Counted from the stretch's first letter, positions 1 to 5,062 are shown. The stretch: DNA of 5,889 nucleotides from an uncultured Oscillospiraceae bacterium (GCA_900552225.1 URYX01000120.1:1-5889), one strand, 5' to 3'. Numbers and translations: made by a program. The notes: generated by a model from the letters alone, not told the origin.

Positions 1-181
1 CTATGACCTCGCCCGAGGTCGGCAGCGCCTCCCGCATAATCAGCTTCAGAAAGGTACTTTTTCCCGCGCCGGATTCTCCGACGATAAAGACAAATTCGCC
101 CTTTTCGATCCGGAGATTGACATCCTTGAGTGCCTGTACGCCGTTGTCGTATACTTTATGTACACCTTTGAATTCAATCAA
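1..181 (-). CDS. ftsE: FtsE, cell-division ABC transporter ATP-binding protein (N-terminal 60 residues, cut by window edge)
   Basis: Reading from 181 down to 2 gives 60 residues beginning MIEFKGVHKVYDNGVQAL, which matches the FtsE N-terminus closely. A Walker A motif, GESGAGKST, lies at residues 35-43 (Lys41 and Ser42 for nucleotide binding), followed by the FtsE-like stretch LKLIMREALPTSGEV. In the family, FtsE is the cytoplasmic ATPase that pairs with the membrane protein FtsX and controls peptidoglycan hydrolases at division or during elongation. The start is a TTG (181-179), chosen because a strong AAGGAGGA site (195-188) sits six bases upstream and the protein then starts exactly where the family does. 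The Q-loop, signature motif and Walker B lie outside the window. A good promoter is found about 100 bases upstream, separate from the regulator gene behind it. The usual downstream partner ftsX would lie beyond position 1. Confidence 0.9.
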   Translation of the reverse strand, partial: MIEFKGVHKVYDNGVQALKDVNLRIEKGEFVFIVGESGAGKSTFLKLIMREALPTSGEVI

Positions 182-278
182 AGAGATTCCTCCTTCCAAA
201 GCGCAGCGCCCGCTCTCCCGTAAGCGGACACCCGGCCCGCCCGGTTCCCGCCGGGCATACAGACCGCGTTCCGTCCCC

Positions 279-307
279 ATTGTACCCGGAATTTCCCGTA
301 AAAGCAA
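279..307 (-). promoter_or_regulatory. Sigma-A type promoter for ftsE
   Basis: On the minus strand TTGCTT (307-302) and TACAAT (284-279) are separated by 17 bases. Transcription would start near 272, giving a leader of about 90 bases before the TTG start of ftsE. The leader contains a GC-rich hairpin, GCCCGG (239-244) against CCGGGC (251-256), which might modulate expression but has no run of T to make it a terminator. Apart from this promoter and leader, the interval between ftsE and the terminator at 407-447 holds nothing I recognise. Confidence 0.6.
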
Positions 308-406
308 GGGACAAGATTTGGCAATTTTCCGCCGTCATGCGGCAAATTTCCGCGCGGGGGCCGCACACAGCCGCTGCCCCGCGCGGTCTTTCCGCCGCCG
401 GCTCTT

Positions 407-447
407 TGAAGAAAAACGCGCCGAAAGAGTCATCCTCCGTCGGCGCG
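407..447 (-). terminator. Rho-independent terminator of the PucR/CdaR-type regulator
   Basis: Thirteen bases after the regulator's stop codon, CGCGCCGA (417-424) and TCGGCGCG (440-447) form a perfect 8-bp stem. The inner part GAG/CTC can extend the fold. On the minus strand the stem is followed by GTTTTTCTTC (416-407), a typical U-tract. It separates the regulator transcript from ftsE. Confidence 0.8.
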
Positions 448-460
448 CATGGATCGCTTA

Positions 461-1546
461 TCAATACTTGACAGGATCGGCCATCAGATATTTCTTGACC
501 ATCAGCGCCACCTTGAAGACGATCGCATCGTCAAACTCCCGCAGATCCAGGCCCGTCAGGCGCTTGATCTTCTCCAGGCGGTACACCAGCGTATTGCGGT
601 GCACAAACAGCTTGCGCGAGGTCTCGGAAACGTTCAGGCTGTTTTCAAAGAAACGCTGAATGGTAAACAGGGTCTCCTGATCAAGCGCATCGATCGAGCC
701 GCGCTTGAAGACCTCCTTGAGGAACATCTCGCACAGCGTCGTCGGCAGCTGATAGATCAGGCGGGCAATGCCGAGATTGTCATAGCTGACAATGGACTTC
801 TCGGTATCGAACACCTTGCCGACCTCGAGTGCCACCTGCGCCTCCTTGAAGGAACGGGCCAGTTCCTTGATGCCCTCCACCGGCGTGCCGATGCCCACCG
901 TGATCGGCGTGTAGAACTCGCTGCTGAGCGTATCCACAATGGAGCGCGCCAGCTTCTCCAGATCCTTGCTGTCGATGCCGGCCCGGATCTCCTTGACGAG
1001 CGCAATGTCCTGCTCGCTGATGTTGATGACAAAATCCTTCGACTTGTCGGGGAACAGCTTCTGCACCACGTCGAACACGGACACATCCGTCTGCCCGAGC
1101 ACACGGATCAGCAGCACCACACGGCTGACATCGTTGTTGAAGTGCAGCTCCCGCGCCTTCAGATAGATATCGCCGGGCAGGATGTTGTCCAGCATGATAT
1201 TTTTCACAAAGTTGCTGCGGTCGTATTTCTCATCGTAATACTGCTTGATGCCGGCGAGCGAGACACCGAGCAGCGCCGCATACTTCTGCGCCTGCTCGTC
1301 CGCACCCTCCACAAACAGAATGTACTCACAGTGGGGCTTGGCTCCGAAGGGCCGGAACGTGTATCCGTTGCGGGAGAAGGTCTCTCCGCCGGCGAACGAC
1401 TCCTCGTTCACCTCCGGAACGGTCTGGCCGATCCGGCCGAGATCACTGCACGCCACAATCGACAGGGTCTCATCGATCACTCCGATCGTGCGGTCAATCG
1501 CATCGCGCATCTGATGAACGATCCCCTGAAACAATCTGCTGGACAT
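461..1546 (-). CDS. PucR/CdaR-family helix-turn-helix transcriptional regulator
   Basis: This is a 361-residue protein. Residues 1-45 (containing MRDAIDRTIGVIDETLSIVA) resemble the start of sugar-diacid-recognition-type sensor domains. Residues 113-149 (NIMLDNILPGD, then VVLLIRV) and 215-243 (ITVGIGTPVEGIKELARSFK) fit the degenerate GGDEF-like middle domain of this family. Residues 304-338 (LNVSETSRKLFVHRNTLVYR and following) are the C-terminal PucR-type helix-turn-helix that binds DNA. Family members are cytoplasmic one-component regulators of catabolic genes, but the ligand here is unknown. The ATG at 1546 is the first possible start because an in-frame TAA lies two codons upstream. An AAAGGAG site precedes it with a rather long spacer of about 12 bases. 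The gene has its own promoter and terminator, so it is probably monocistronic. From memory, this regulator type often sits beside ftsE in Clostridia, so the linkage may be ancestral. Confidence 0.85.
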   Translation of the reverse strand: MSSRLFQGIVHQMRDAIDRTIGVIDETLSIVACSDLGRIGQTVPEVNEESFAGGETFSRNGYTFRPFGAKPHCEYILFVEGADEQAQKYAALLGVSLAGIKQYYDEKYDRSNFVKNIMLDNILPGDIYLKARELHFNNDVSRVVLLIRVLGQTDVSVFDVVQKLFPDKSKDFVINISEQDIALVKEIRAGIDSKDLEKLARSIVDTLSSEFYTPITVGIGTPVEGIKELARSFKEAQVALEVGKVFDTEKSIVSYDNLGIARLIYQLPTTLCEMFLKEVFKRGSIDALDQETLFTIQRFFENSLNVSETSRKLFVHRNTLVYRLEKIKRLTGLDLREFDDAIVFKVALMVKKYLMADPVKY

Positions 1547-1625
1547 AATTTACATCGACTCCTTTATACACACGATTTGACTCGTTTCTTTACGCAAAAA
1601 GCCCAAGCCTAAAAATACCCTTCTT

Positions 1626-1654
1626 ATTGTACACAATTCTTTTTCTTTTTTCAA
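1626..1654 (-). promoter_or_regulatory. Sigma-A type promoter of the PucR/CdaR-type regulator
   Basis: On the minus strand TTGAAA (1654-1649) and TACAAT (1631-1626) are spaced by exactly 17 bases, with an A-rich spacer. The predicted start is near 1619, giving a leader of about 70 bases before the ATG at 1546. It is the best consensus match in the window. Confidence 0.7.
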
Positions 1655-1727
1655 GCACCAAATTGCAGATTACGGCGAATTTTTCAAAATATTCCGGAAT
1701 TTTCTGCCGTTTTCCCCCTCCGCCCCT

Positions 1728-1760
1728 GAAAAAACAGCCCGCCGACCGCGGCCGGCGGGC
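1728..1760 (-). terminator. Terminator-like hairpin on the minus strand without an upstream gene
   Basis: GCCCGCCG (1737-1744) and CGGCGGGC (1753-1760) form a perfect 8-bp stem around an 8-base loop. On the minus strand this is followed by TGTTTTTTC (1736-1728), a classic intrinsic terminator layout. No minus-strand gene is seen between it and the acetyltransferase start at 2033. It may be a leftover of a former neighbour, part of the adjacent repeat, or an insulator in front of the regulator promoter. Confidence 0.65.
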
Positions 1761-1765
1761 CTGAG

Positions 1766-1786
1766 CGCGGCAAAAAGCCGCGTTTT
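1766..1786 (+). repeat. Small hairpin CGCGGC-A5-GCCGCG at the outer edge of the left repeat
   Basis: CGCGGC (1766-1771) pairs with GCCGCG (1777-1782) around a five-A loop and is followed by TTTT on the plus strand. It lies directly outside the left inverted-repeat copy, the same place where the right copy carries its GCGTGTCAAAA hairpin. It is therefore better read as the variable hairpin arm of the repeat than as a working terminator. Confidence 0.4.
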
Positions 1787-1825
1787 GGATACGCTCGGAG
1801 TCTGTCTGAAAGGGCTGCAGGGGCA
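1783..1825 (-). repeat. Dispersed intergenic repeat, left inverted copy
   Basis: Read on the minus strand, this 43-base segment (core AGCCCTTTCAGACAG, then CTCCGAGCGT) matches plus-strand 2679-2721 at 39 of 43 positions. The two copies face outward from the acetyltransferase gene and lie 853 bases apart. Weaker similarity (GTCG and CTC words) extends some 20 bases inward. I do not know a published name for it. Confidence 0.75.
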
Positions 1826-1858
1826 AGGAGTGACCGACGTACAGGGAAATTCGCCCCC

Positions 1859-1893
1859 GCTGACAGCGGCTCTTAGGACTTGCCGCTGTCAGC
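1859..1893. repeat. Perfect 12-bp inverted repeat (hairpin)
   Basis: GCTGACAGCGGC (1859-1870) is the exact reverse complement of 1882-1893, with an 11-base loop. Neither strand has a T-run after the stem, so it is not a standard terminator. It lies about 34 bases inward of the left 43-base repeat copy. The right copy likewise has a strong hairpin on its inner side, the acetyltransferase terminator. Confidence 0.7.
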
Positions 1894-1963
1894 CGGCCGC
1901 CGCCCGGCCTTGGAGCAGGCGGTGCGTAAGCGCATCCCTGCATCCTGCGCCTTGACGGATGGC

Positions 1964-1992
1964 TTGCCATAGAGGTCCGTGTGTGCTATACT
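1964..1992 (+). promoter_or_regulatory. Extended -10 sigma-A promoter of the GNAT acetyltransferase
   Basis: TTGCCA (1964-1969) and TATACT (1987-1992) are separated by 17 bases, and a TG (1984-1985) one base before the -10 makes an extended -10 element. Transcription should start near 1999. The leader is only about 34 bases and contains the AGGAGG site (2022-2027). The gene therefore carries its own expression signals. Confidence 0.7.
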
Positions 1993-2032
1993 GAGTATCC
2001 GTTCAACAAATCGGGATTTACAGGAGGTAATT

Positions 2033-2497
2033 ATGCTTGCTTTATATGAGCCCAAATATGAGGACTTGTGGTTTCGGCAAATGATGCTAGCCGATGAAGA
2101 TACCATGTCCTACAATCATGCATGGGGCGGGACAATTCCCTGGCCGGAGGATCAATGGAGCGGCTGGTACGATTCTTGGATTACTTGCCGCGAGGACAAG
2201 CGGTATTATAGATATCTAAAAAATAAAGACGGTCAATTCGTTGGAGAAATTGCATATCATTACGATGCCGAAACACAGCATGAGATGGCCAATGTTCTTA
2301 TCTATTCAAAATACAGAAAAAAGGGCTATGGGAGCGAGGCATTGGCTCTGCTGTGTTCCATAGCAAAAGACAACGGGATTTCAGTTCTCTATGATGATAT
2401 TGCCATGGACAACCCGGCTATTACACTTTTTCTGAAACACGGATTTGTGGAAGAAGACCGGACAGAAGAAACCATAATCCTCAAAAAGGAACTGTAA
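2033..2497 (+). CDS. GNAT-family N-acetyltransferase
   Basis: This 154-residue protein is predicted to transfer an acetyl group from acetyl-CoA to an amine; the substrate cannot be told. The acetyl-CoA-binding motif A is clear at residues 91-108, YSKYRKKGYGSEALALLC, with the R-x-x-G-x-G signature at 95-100. It is followed by DDIAMDNPAITLFLKHGF (121-138), the motif B segment in which Asn127 and the following helix are typical. The family of cytosolic GNATs with MSYNHAWGGTIPWP-like starts is widespread in Firmicutes. The ATG at 2033 was chosen over longer readings because AGGAGG (2022-2027) precedes it and the promoter lies between. Base composition differs from the neighbours: line 2221-2280 is 38% GC by count, against 68% for line 4081-4140. 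With its own promoter and terminator and flanking inverted repeats, it looks like an acquired single-gene cassette. Confidence 0.9.
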   Translation: MLALYEPKYEDLWFRQMMLADEDTMSYNHAWGGTIPWPEDQWSGWYDSWITCREDKRYYRYLKNKDGQFVGEIAYHYDAETQHEMANVLIYSKYRKKGYGSEALALLCSIAKDNGISVLYDDIAMDNPAITLFLKHGFVEEDRTEETIILKKEL

Positions 2498-2627
2498 TAC
2501 AAATCCCAGGTTGTCGGCCGGATGTTTCTTTTTTCTGCTAACCGTTTTGCTCCTTGACCGCAAAAGCAGCACAAATTCTGAGAAAAAACCGCAAGATAGA
2601 GCGATTCTTTTCTCCTTATTTATTTTA

Positions 2628-2657
2628 AAAAGCGTTGGCCCTGGGACCAACGCTTTT
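2628..2657 (+). terminator. Rho-independent terminator downstream of the acetyltransferase
   Basis: AAAAGCGTTGG (2628-2638) pairs perfectly with CCAACGCTTTT (2647-2657) around an 8-base loop. T-rich sequence continues with GCTTTCTG. The A/T flanks make it potentially bidirectional. It lies 130 bases past the stop codon at 2497, and the stretch between holds no gene that I can support. Confidence 0.8.
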
Positions 2658-2678
2658 GCTTTCTGTGTCGTGAATCTC

Positions 2679-2721
2679 TGCCCCTGTAGCCCTTTCAGAC
2701 AGCCTCCGAGCGTGTCAAAAA
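2679..2721 (+). repeat. Dispersed intergenic repeat, right inverted copy
   Basis: This is the partner of minus-strand 1783-1825 (39 of 43 identical; differences at repeat positions 9, 25, 36 and 39). It starts shortly after the acetyltransferase terminator and runs into the hairpin at 2710-2738, so the repeat unit seems to be a conserved arm followed by a variable hairpin. Confidence 0.75.
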
Positions 2722-2738
2722 CAGGGCTTTTGACACGC
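2710..2738. repeat. Perfect 11-bp hairpin at the end of the right repeat copy
   Basis: GCGTGTCAAAA (2710-2720) pairs exactly with TTTTGACACGC (2728-2738) around the loop ACAGGGC. No T-tract follows on either strand. It could fold in RNA from both directions and act as a stabiliser or attenuator between the convergent acetyltransferase and bofA transcripts. Confidence 0.7.
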
Positions 2739-2742
2739 CCCG

Positions 2743-2786
2743 GCTCCCTCTGACGAGGGAACTGTCGGCGCAGCCGACTGAGGGAG
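2743..2786. repeat. Palindromic double-hairpin (REP-like) element
   Basis: TCCCTC-TGAC-GAGGGA (2745-2760) is followed by GTCGGC-GCA-GCCGAC (2764-2778) and GAGGGAG (2780-2786). The last word can alternatively pair with CTCCCTC at 2744-2750, giving a switchable cruciform. A shortened relative, CCGACTGAGAGAAAA, recurs at 2844-2858. From memory, near-identical palindromes are scattered between genes in gut Oscillospirales. No transposase is present, so it would be a non-autonomous repeat. Confidence 0.65.
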
Positions 2787-2889
2787 AGAAAAGCTCCCGC
2801 CTTGCTGCTGTCCCGGATCCCTTTCCGCCTCCGGCGCTCCTGACCGACTGAGAGAAAAATTCTCCGGCTCCCTTATGTATCCCCGCCGC

Positions 2890-3159
2890 CTACAGCGCGA
2901 ACAGCAGCTTCAGTATGAGCAGCATCAGCACCCCCGGCACCCCGAGCACCAGGCATACCGCGCCGGAGGCCCAGCCGAGCCCGAGCGATACGCCGGTCAG
3001 CATTCCCGTCAGATTGACCGCCGCCAGGGCACAAAGCCCCTGCACCCCCGAGGCCAACAGCCGCCGCAGCGGGGCCCCCTGCCGCAGCAGGACCGCCGCC
3101 ACGGCCGCGGCGGCGGCACACAGCACCGCCGCACACACGATCCACAGCCCCGTGCTCAT
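2890..3159 (-). CDS. bofA: BofA-family inhibitor of pro-sigma-K processing
   Basis: This is an 89-residue, almost wholly hydrophobic protein with predicted membrane segments near residues 5-26, 38-56 and 66-87. The C-terminal half carries the BofA-type pattern VNLTGMLTGVSLGLGW (48-63) followed by VCLVLGVPGVLMLLILKLLF (68-87). In Bacillus subtilis, BofA sits in the outer forespore membrane with SpoIVFA and holds the SpoIVFB protease inactive until the forespore signals. In Clostridia its partners are less well defined. The start is ATG 3159-3157, behind a GGAGGAG site that lies inside the end of the upstream gene. The four-base overlap with that gene (ATGA) implies translational coupling. The pair order matches yaaL-bofA of Bacillus, which supports the call. 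Its 3' side runs into the palindromic repeats, and no clear terminator of its own was seen. Confidence 0.85.
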   Translation of the reverse strand: MSTGLWIVCAAVLCAAAAAVAAVLLRQGAPLRRLLASGVQGLCALAAVNLTGMLTGVSLGLGWASGAVCLVLGVPGVLMLLILKLLFAL

Positions 3160-3413
3160 CCGATCTCCTCCCCCGTAAACGGCGGATACACCGCCGCGGT
3201 CAGCCCCGCCTGCTTGGCCTGCCGCAGCAAAAAGCGGTAGCGCGCCCGCAGGGCCTCCGTCTCATAAATACACGCCTCGATCAGATCGCTGTCGCTCTCC
3301 ATGGCAAATCTCGCCTGCACGGCCTGCAGCTCGCGGCATACCTCCCGGATAGCCTCCTGTGTCTTTGACGGAGGGGTGTCCTTCAAAAGAATCTGCTTCC
3401 AACGGTTTTCCAT
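3156..3413 (-). CDS. yaaL: YaaL-like DUF2508 family protein
   Basis: This is an 85-residue soluble, largely helical protein. Residues 23-69 contain the DUF2508 core, notably DLIEACIYETEALRARYRFL (43-62) followed by LRQAKQAGLT. The biochemical role of the family is unknown. In Bacillus it is encoded between recR and bofA, and here it directly precedes bofA with a four-base overlap. I chose ATG 3413-3411 because AAAGGA precedes it by seven bases, a promoter lies about 60 bases upstream, and the protein then has the family's usual short length. The frame stays open for another 54 codons upstream, but that stretch runs through the promoter and has no family resemblance. recR is not adjacent here: the next gene upstream is a divergent oxidoreductase. 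Confidence 0.8.
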   Translation of the reverse strand: MENRWKQILLKDTPPSKTQEAIREVCRELQAVQARFAMESDSDLIEACIYETEALRARYRFLLRQAKQAGLTAAVYPPFTGEEIG

Positions 3414-3470
3414 GGCATTGTCCTTTCTCCGTGCCCGCTCGGCGATGCGATGCCGCCCTGTCACGGTGGT

Positions 3471-3500
3471 ATTGTATGAACAGTTTGGACGCTTTATCAA
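3471..3500 (-). promoter_or_regulatory. Sigma-A type promoter of yaaL-bofA
   Basis: On the minus strand TTGATA (3500-3495) and TACAAT (3476-3471) are spaced by 18 bases. The expected start is near 3464, about 50 bases before the yaaL ATG. A 12-base palindrome, TTTTTCGAAAAA (3524-3535), lies just upstream and could act as an A/T-rich upstream element or a binding site. I see no sporulation sigma-factor consensus, which is notable for a bofA operon. Confidence 0.55.
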
Positions 3501-3574
3501 CCGTTTAGACAAACCGCCCGGATTTTTTCGAAAAACACCGCAAAGTAGGACAACACAAACCGCAAAAGGAGACA

Positions 3575-3602
3575 TCGACTTTCCGCGAAAGTGTGCTACA
3601 AT
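3575..3602 (+). promoter_or_regulatory. Promoter of the Gfo/Idh/MocA-like oxidoreductase gene
   Basis: TCGACT (3575-3580) and TACAAT (3597-3602) are spaced by 16 bases, with an extended -10 TG at 3594-3595. Transcription should begin near 3609, leaving a leader of about 65 bases. The -35 is imperfect and overlaps an inverted repeat, consistent with a regulated promoter. Confidence 0.55.
3578..3592. promoter_or_regulatory. Candidate operator: 15-base perfect inverted repeat in the promoter spacer
   Basis: ACTTTC (3578-3583) and GAAAGT (3587-3592) form a perfect palindrome around CGC. It overlaps the end of the -35 box and fills most of the spacer, so a dimeric repressor bound there would block RNA polymerase. 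The binding protein is not identifiable from the window. Confidence 0.45.
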
Positions 3603-3673
3603 GAAAACAGATACAAAAAGCTGTTTCTGTATCCCCCATACCCTTATTTTGAAAAAGAAAGAGGACGATCGAT

Positions 3674-4519
3674 ATGCTGAAAATCGGATTTATCGACTAT
3701 TATCTGGACGAGTGGCATGCCAACAACTACCCGGAATTCATCAAGGAGGCCTCCGCCGGAGAGATGGAGGTTGCGTATGCCTACGGCCACATCGACAGCC
3801 CCATCGGCGGCATGACCACGGATGAGTGGTGCGCCAAATATCAGATTCCGCGCTGCATGAGCATCGGGGAAGTGATTGAAAAGAGCGATGTGCTGATTGT
3901 ACTGTCCCCCGATAACTGCGAGATGCACGAGCAGCTTTGTGAGCTGCCGCTGCGCTCCGGCAAGCTCACCTATGTGGACAAGACCTTCGCCCCGGACTAT
4001 GCGACCGCGCGCCGGATCTTCGACAACGCAGAGGCACACAACACGCCCTGCTATTCCACCTCGGCGCTGCGCTTCGCCACCGAATACGCCGACATCGACC
4101 GCGCCGCCATCCGCGGCATCAACCTGGTCGGCCCGAACGAGTTTGAGACCTACGCCATCCATCAGCTGGAGCCGCTGATGATGCTGATGCAGGCCTCCGC
4201 CAAGCGCGTCATGTACCTGCCGGGCGACGGCTGGTATACGGTCTGCGTGGAGATGACGGACGGCCGGTTCGGCACCATCTCCGGCTACAAGAGCGGCTCG
4301 CCGTTTACCTATCAGATCGCCGGCAACGGCGAAACCGTCCGCGGCGAGGTGACGTCGGATTATTTCCGCATCTTCATCCGCAACCTCGTGGAGTTCTTCC
4401 GTACCGGCAAGGCTCCGGTTTCGCATGAGGAGACCCTGCGCATCATGGCCGTCCGCGGAGCCGGACTCGAGGCGCAGTCCCATCCCGCCGAGTGGGTGGC
4501 GGTTCCGGAAGTGCGCTGA
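3674..4519 (+). CDS. Gfo/Idh/MocA-like oxidoreductase family protein
   Basis: This 281-residue protein is related to NAD(P)-dependent sugar or cyclitol dehydrogenases. Residues 71-109 follow the Rossmann-fold pattern of the family: SDVLIVLSPD, then the carrier-side stretch ending YVDKTFAPD (100-108), where Asp102-Lys103 sits where the family's Glu-Lys-Pro normally lies. The C-terminal part (about 125-250) resembles the substrate-binding beta-sheet domain and includes AIHQLEP (161-167) with a candidate catalytic His163. The N-terminus, MLKIGFIDYYLDEWHANNYP, has no GxGxxG dinucleotide motif, so cofactor use is uncertain. It is also shorter than the usual 330-390 residues. The ATG follows GAGGA (3661-3665) by eight bases. 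The gene has its own promoter and terminator, is divergent from yaaL, and is probably monocistronic. The substrate is unknown. Confidence 0.75.
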   Translation: MLKIGFIDYYLDEWHANNYPEFIKEASAGEMEVAYAYGHIDSPIGGMTTDEWCAKYQIPRCMSIGEVIEKSDVLIVLSPDNCEMHEQLCELPLRSGKLTYVDKTFAPDYATARRIFDNAEAHNTPCYSTSALRFATEYADIDRAAIRGINLVGPNEFETYAIHQLEPLMMLMQASAKRVMYLPGDGWYTVCVEMTDGRFGTISGYKSGSPFTYQIAGNGETVRGEVTSDYFRIFIRNLVEFFRTGKAPVSHEETLRIMAVRGAGLEAQSHPAEWVAVPEVR

Positions 4520-4564
4520 AGCCGCCCTCCCCGATCATTTTCCCGTCGGCTGCCACGATGCATC

Positions 4565-4600
4565 AAAGGCCCGGGGACGCTTTGGCGTCCCCGGGCCTTT
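4565..4600 (+). terminator. Strong rho-independent terminator between convergent genes
   Basis: AAAGGCCCGGGGACGC (4565-4580) pairs perfectly with 4585-4600 around the loop TTTG, a 16-bp stem ending in TTT and followed by CCTGTTT. It ends the oxidoreductase transcript 46 bases after the stop codon. Because the stem is flanked by AAA and TTT it may also stop the minus-strand cupin/decarboxylase transcript, though more weakly. Confidence 0.85.
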
Positions 4601-4615
4601 CCTGTTTCCCAAAAA

Positions 4616-4729
4616 CTATATCTTTATCTTCGCCGCACGGCGCGCCTCCCCTTTAAGGAGCGGCACGCAGCGCAGCCCTTCGGCCGGCATATCCTGCCCG
4701 TACAAGCCTGCGGATTTCTCCGCCGTCAT
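4616..4729 (-). CDS. Candidate 37-residue ORF coupled to the decarboxylase-family gene
   Basis: ATG (4729-4727) overlaps the preceding gene's TGA as ATGA, and the frame runs to TAG (4618-4616). The peptide begins MTAEKSAGLYGQDMPAEGLR and has a basic C-terminus ending RRAAKIKI. I do not recognise it, and it shows no membrane segment. A possible ribosome site (AAGGAG) lies rather far upstream, so translation would depend on coupling. The stop falls just before the convergent terminator, so the ORF fills the available space neatly. It may equally be chance. Confidence 0.3.
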   Translation of the reverse strand: MTAEKSAGLYGQDMPAEGLRCVPLLKGEARRAAKIKI

Positions 4730-5049
4730 GCCTCGTCCGCCCAGATCTCCTTCGCCATGCGGAACACGGCCCAGGCCTTCGGCCAGCCGCAGTAAAAGGC
4801 CGCATGCGTGACGATCTCCGCCAGCTCCTCGCGGGTGATTCCGTTCTTTTTGGCACTCTGCAGATGATACCGGAAGCTCTCGTCCGTCAGTCCCTGCGCC
4901 ATCAGCGCCGCCACCGTCACCAGCGAACGGTCCCGCAGCGAGAGCTGCTCCTCCCGGCTCCAGGCCTCCCCGAACAGCACATCGTCATTGAGCCGTGCAA
5001 ATTCCGGCGCAAATGCGCCGAGGGCGTCGCGCCCTGCCGTCTGTTTCAT
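4726..5049 (-). CDS. Carboxymuconolactone decarboxylase family protein
   Basis: This is a 107-residue all-helical protein of the CMD/AhpD-like superfamily. Residues 39-54 (RDRSLVTVAALMAQGL) and 73-89 (REELAEIVTHAAFYCGW) are the two conserved blocks, with Glu78, His82 and Cys87 in the usual active-site region. There is no CxxC pair, so it is closer to the gamma-carboxymuconolactone decarboxylase type than to the AhpD peroxidase type. The true substrate is unknown, and many stand-alone members are not in protocatechuate pathways. ATG 5049-5047 is preceded by AAGGAGGAG with a six-base spacer. A longer open frame upstream runs antisense-like through the cupin gene and was rejected. It follows the cupin gene by 13 bases, with its ribosome site touching the cupin stop, so the two are co-transcribed. 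Confidence 0.88.
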   Translation of the reverse strand: MKQTAGRDALGAFAPEFARLNDDVLFGEAWSREEQLSLRDRSLVTVAALMAQGLTDESFRYHLQSAKKNGITREELAEIVTHAAFYCGWPKAWAVFRMAKEIWADEA

Positions 5050-5062
5050 TTCCGTCTCCTCC

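Noticed and set aside
449..1612. 387-residue plus-strand open frame opposite the regulator
   Set aside because: It is a His/Leu/Asp-rich antisense shadow of the PucR/CdaR-type gene, whose domains are clearly recognisable on the minus strand.
1590..1970. 126-residue minus-strand open frame
   Set aside because: It overlaps the regulator promoter, the orphan terminator and the inverted repeats, has no ribosome site and reads as low-complexity Arg/Pro sequence. It is a by-product of GC-rich repeats.
1894..1980. Possible tRNA or riboswitch upstream of the acetyltransferase
   Set aside because: No cloverleaf, T-loop or known aptamer core could be found. The stretch lies mostly upstream of the predicted transcription start.
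1979..2032. 18-residue longer start for the acetyltransferase
   Set aside because: It begins within the promoter -10 region and has no ribosome site, whereas ATG 2033 has AGGAGG at the right distance.
3414..3575. 54-residue N-terminal extension of YaaL
   Set aside because: It covers the yaaL promoter, lacks family similarity and would double the family's usual length.
3644..4483. 279-residue minus-strand open frame opposite the oxidoreductase
   Set aside because: The plus-strand frame has family motifs, promoter, ribosome site and terminator. The minus-strand frame has none of these.
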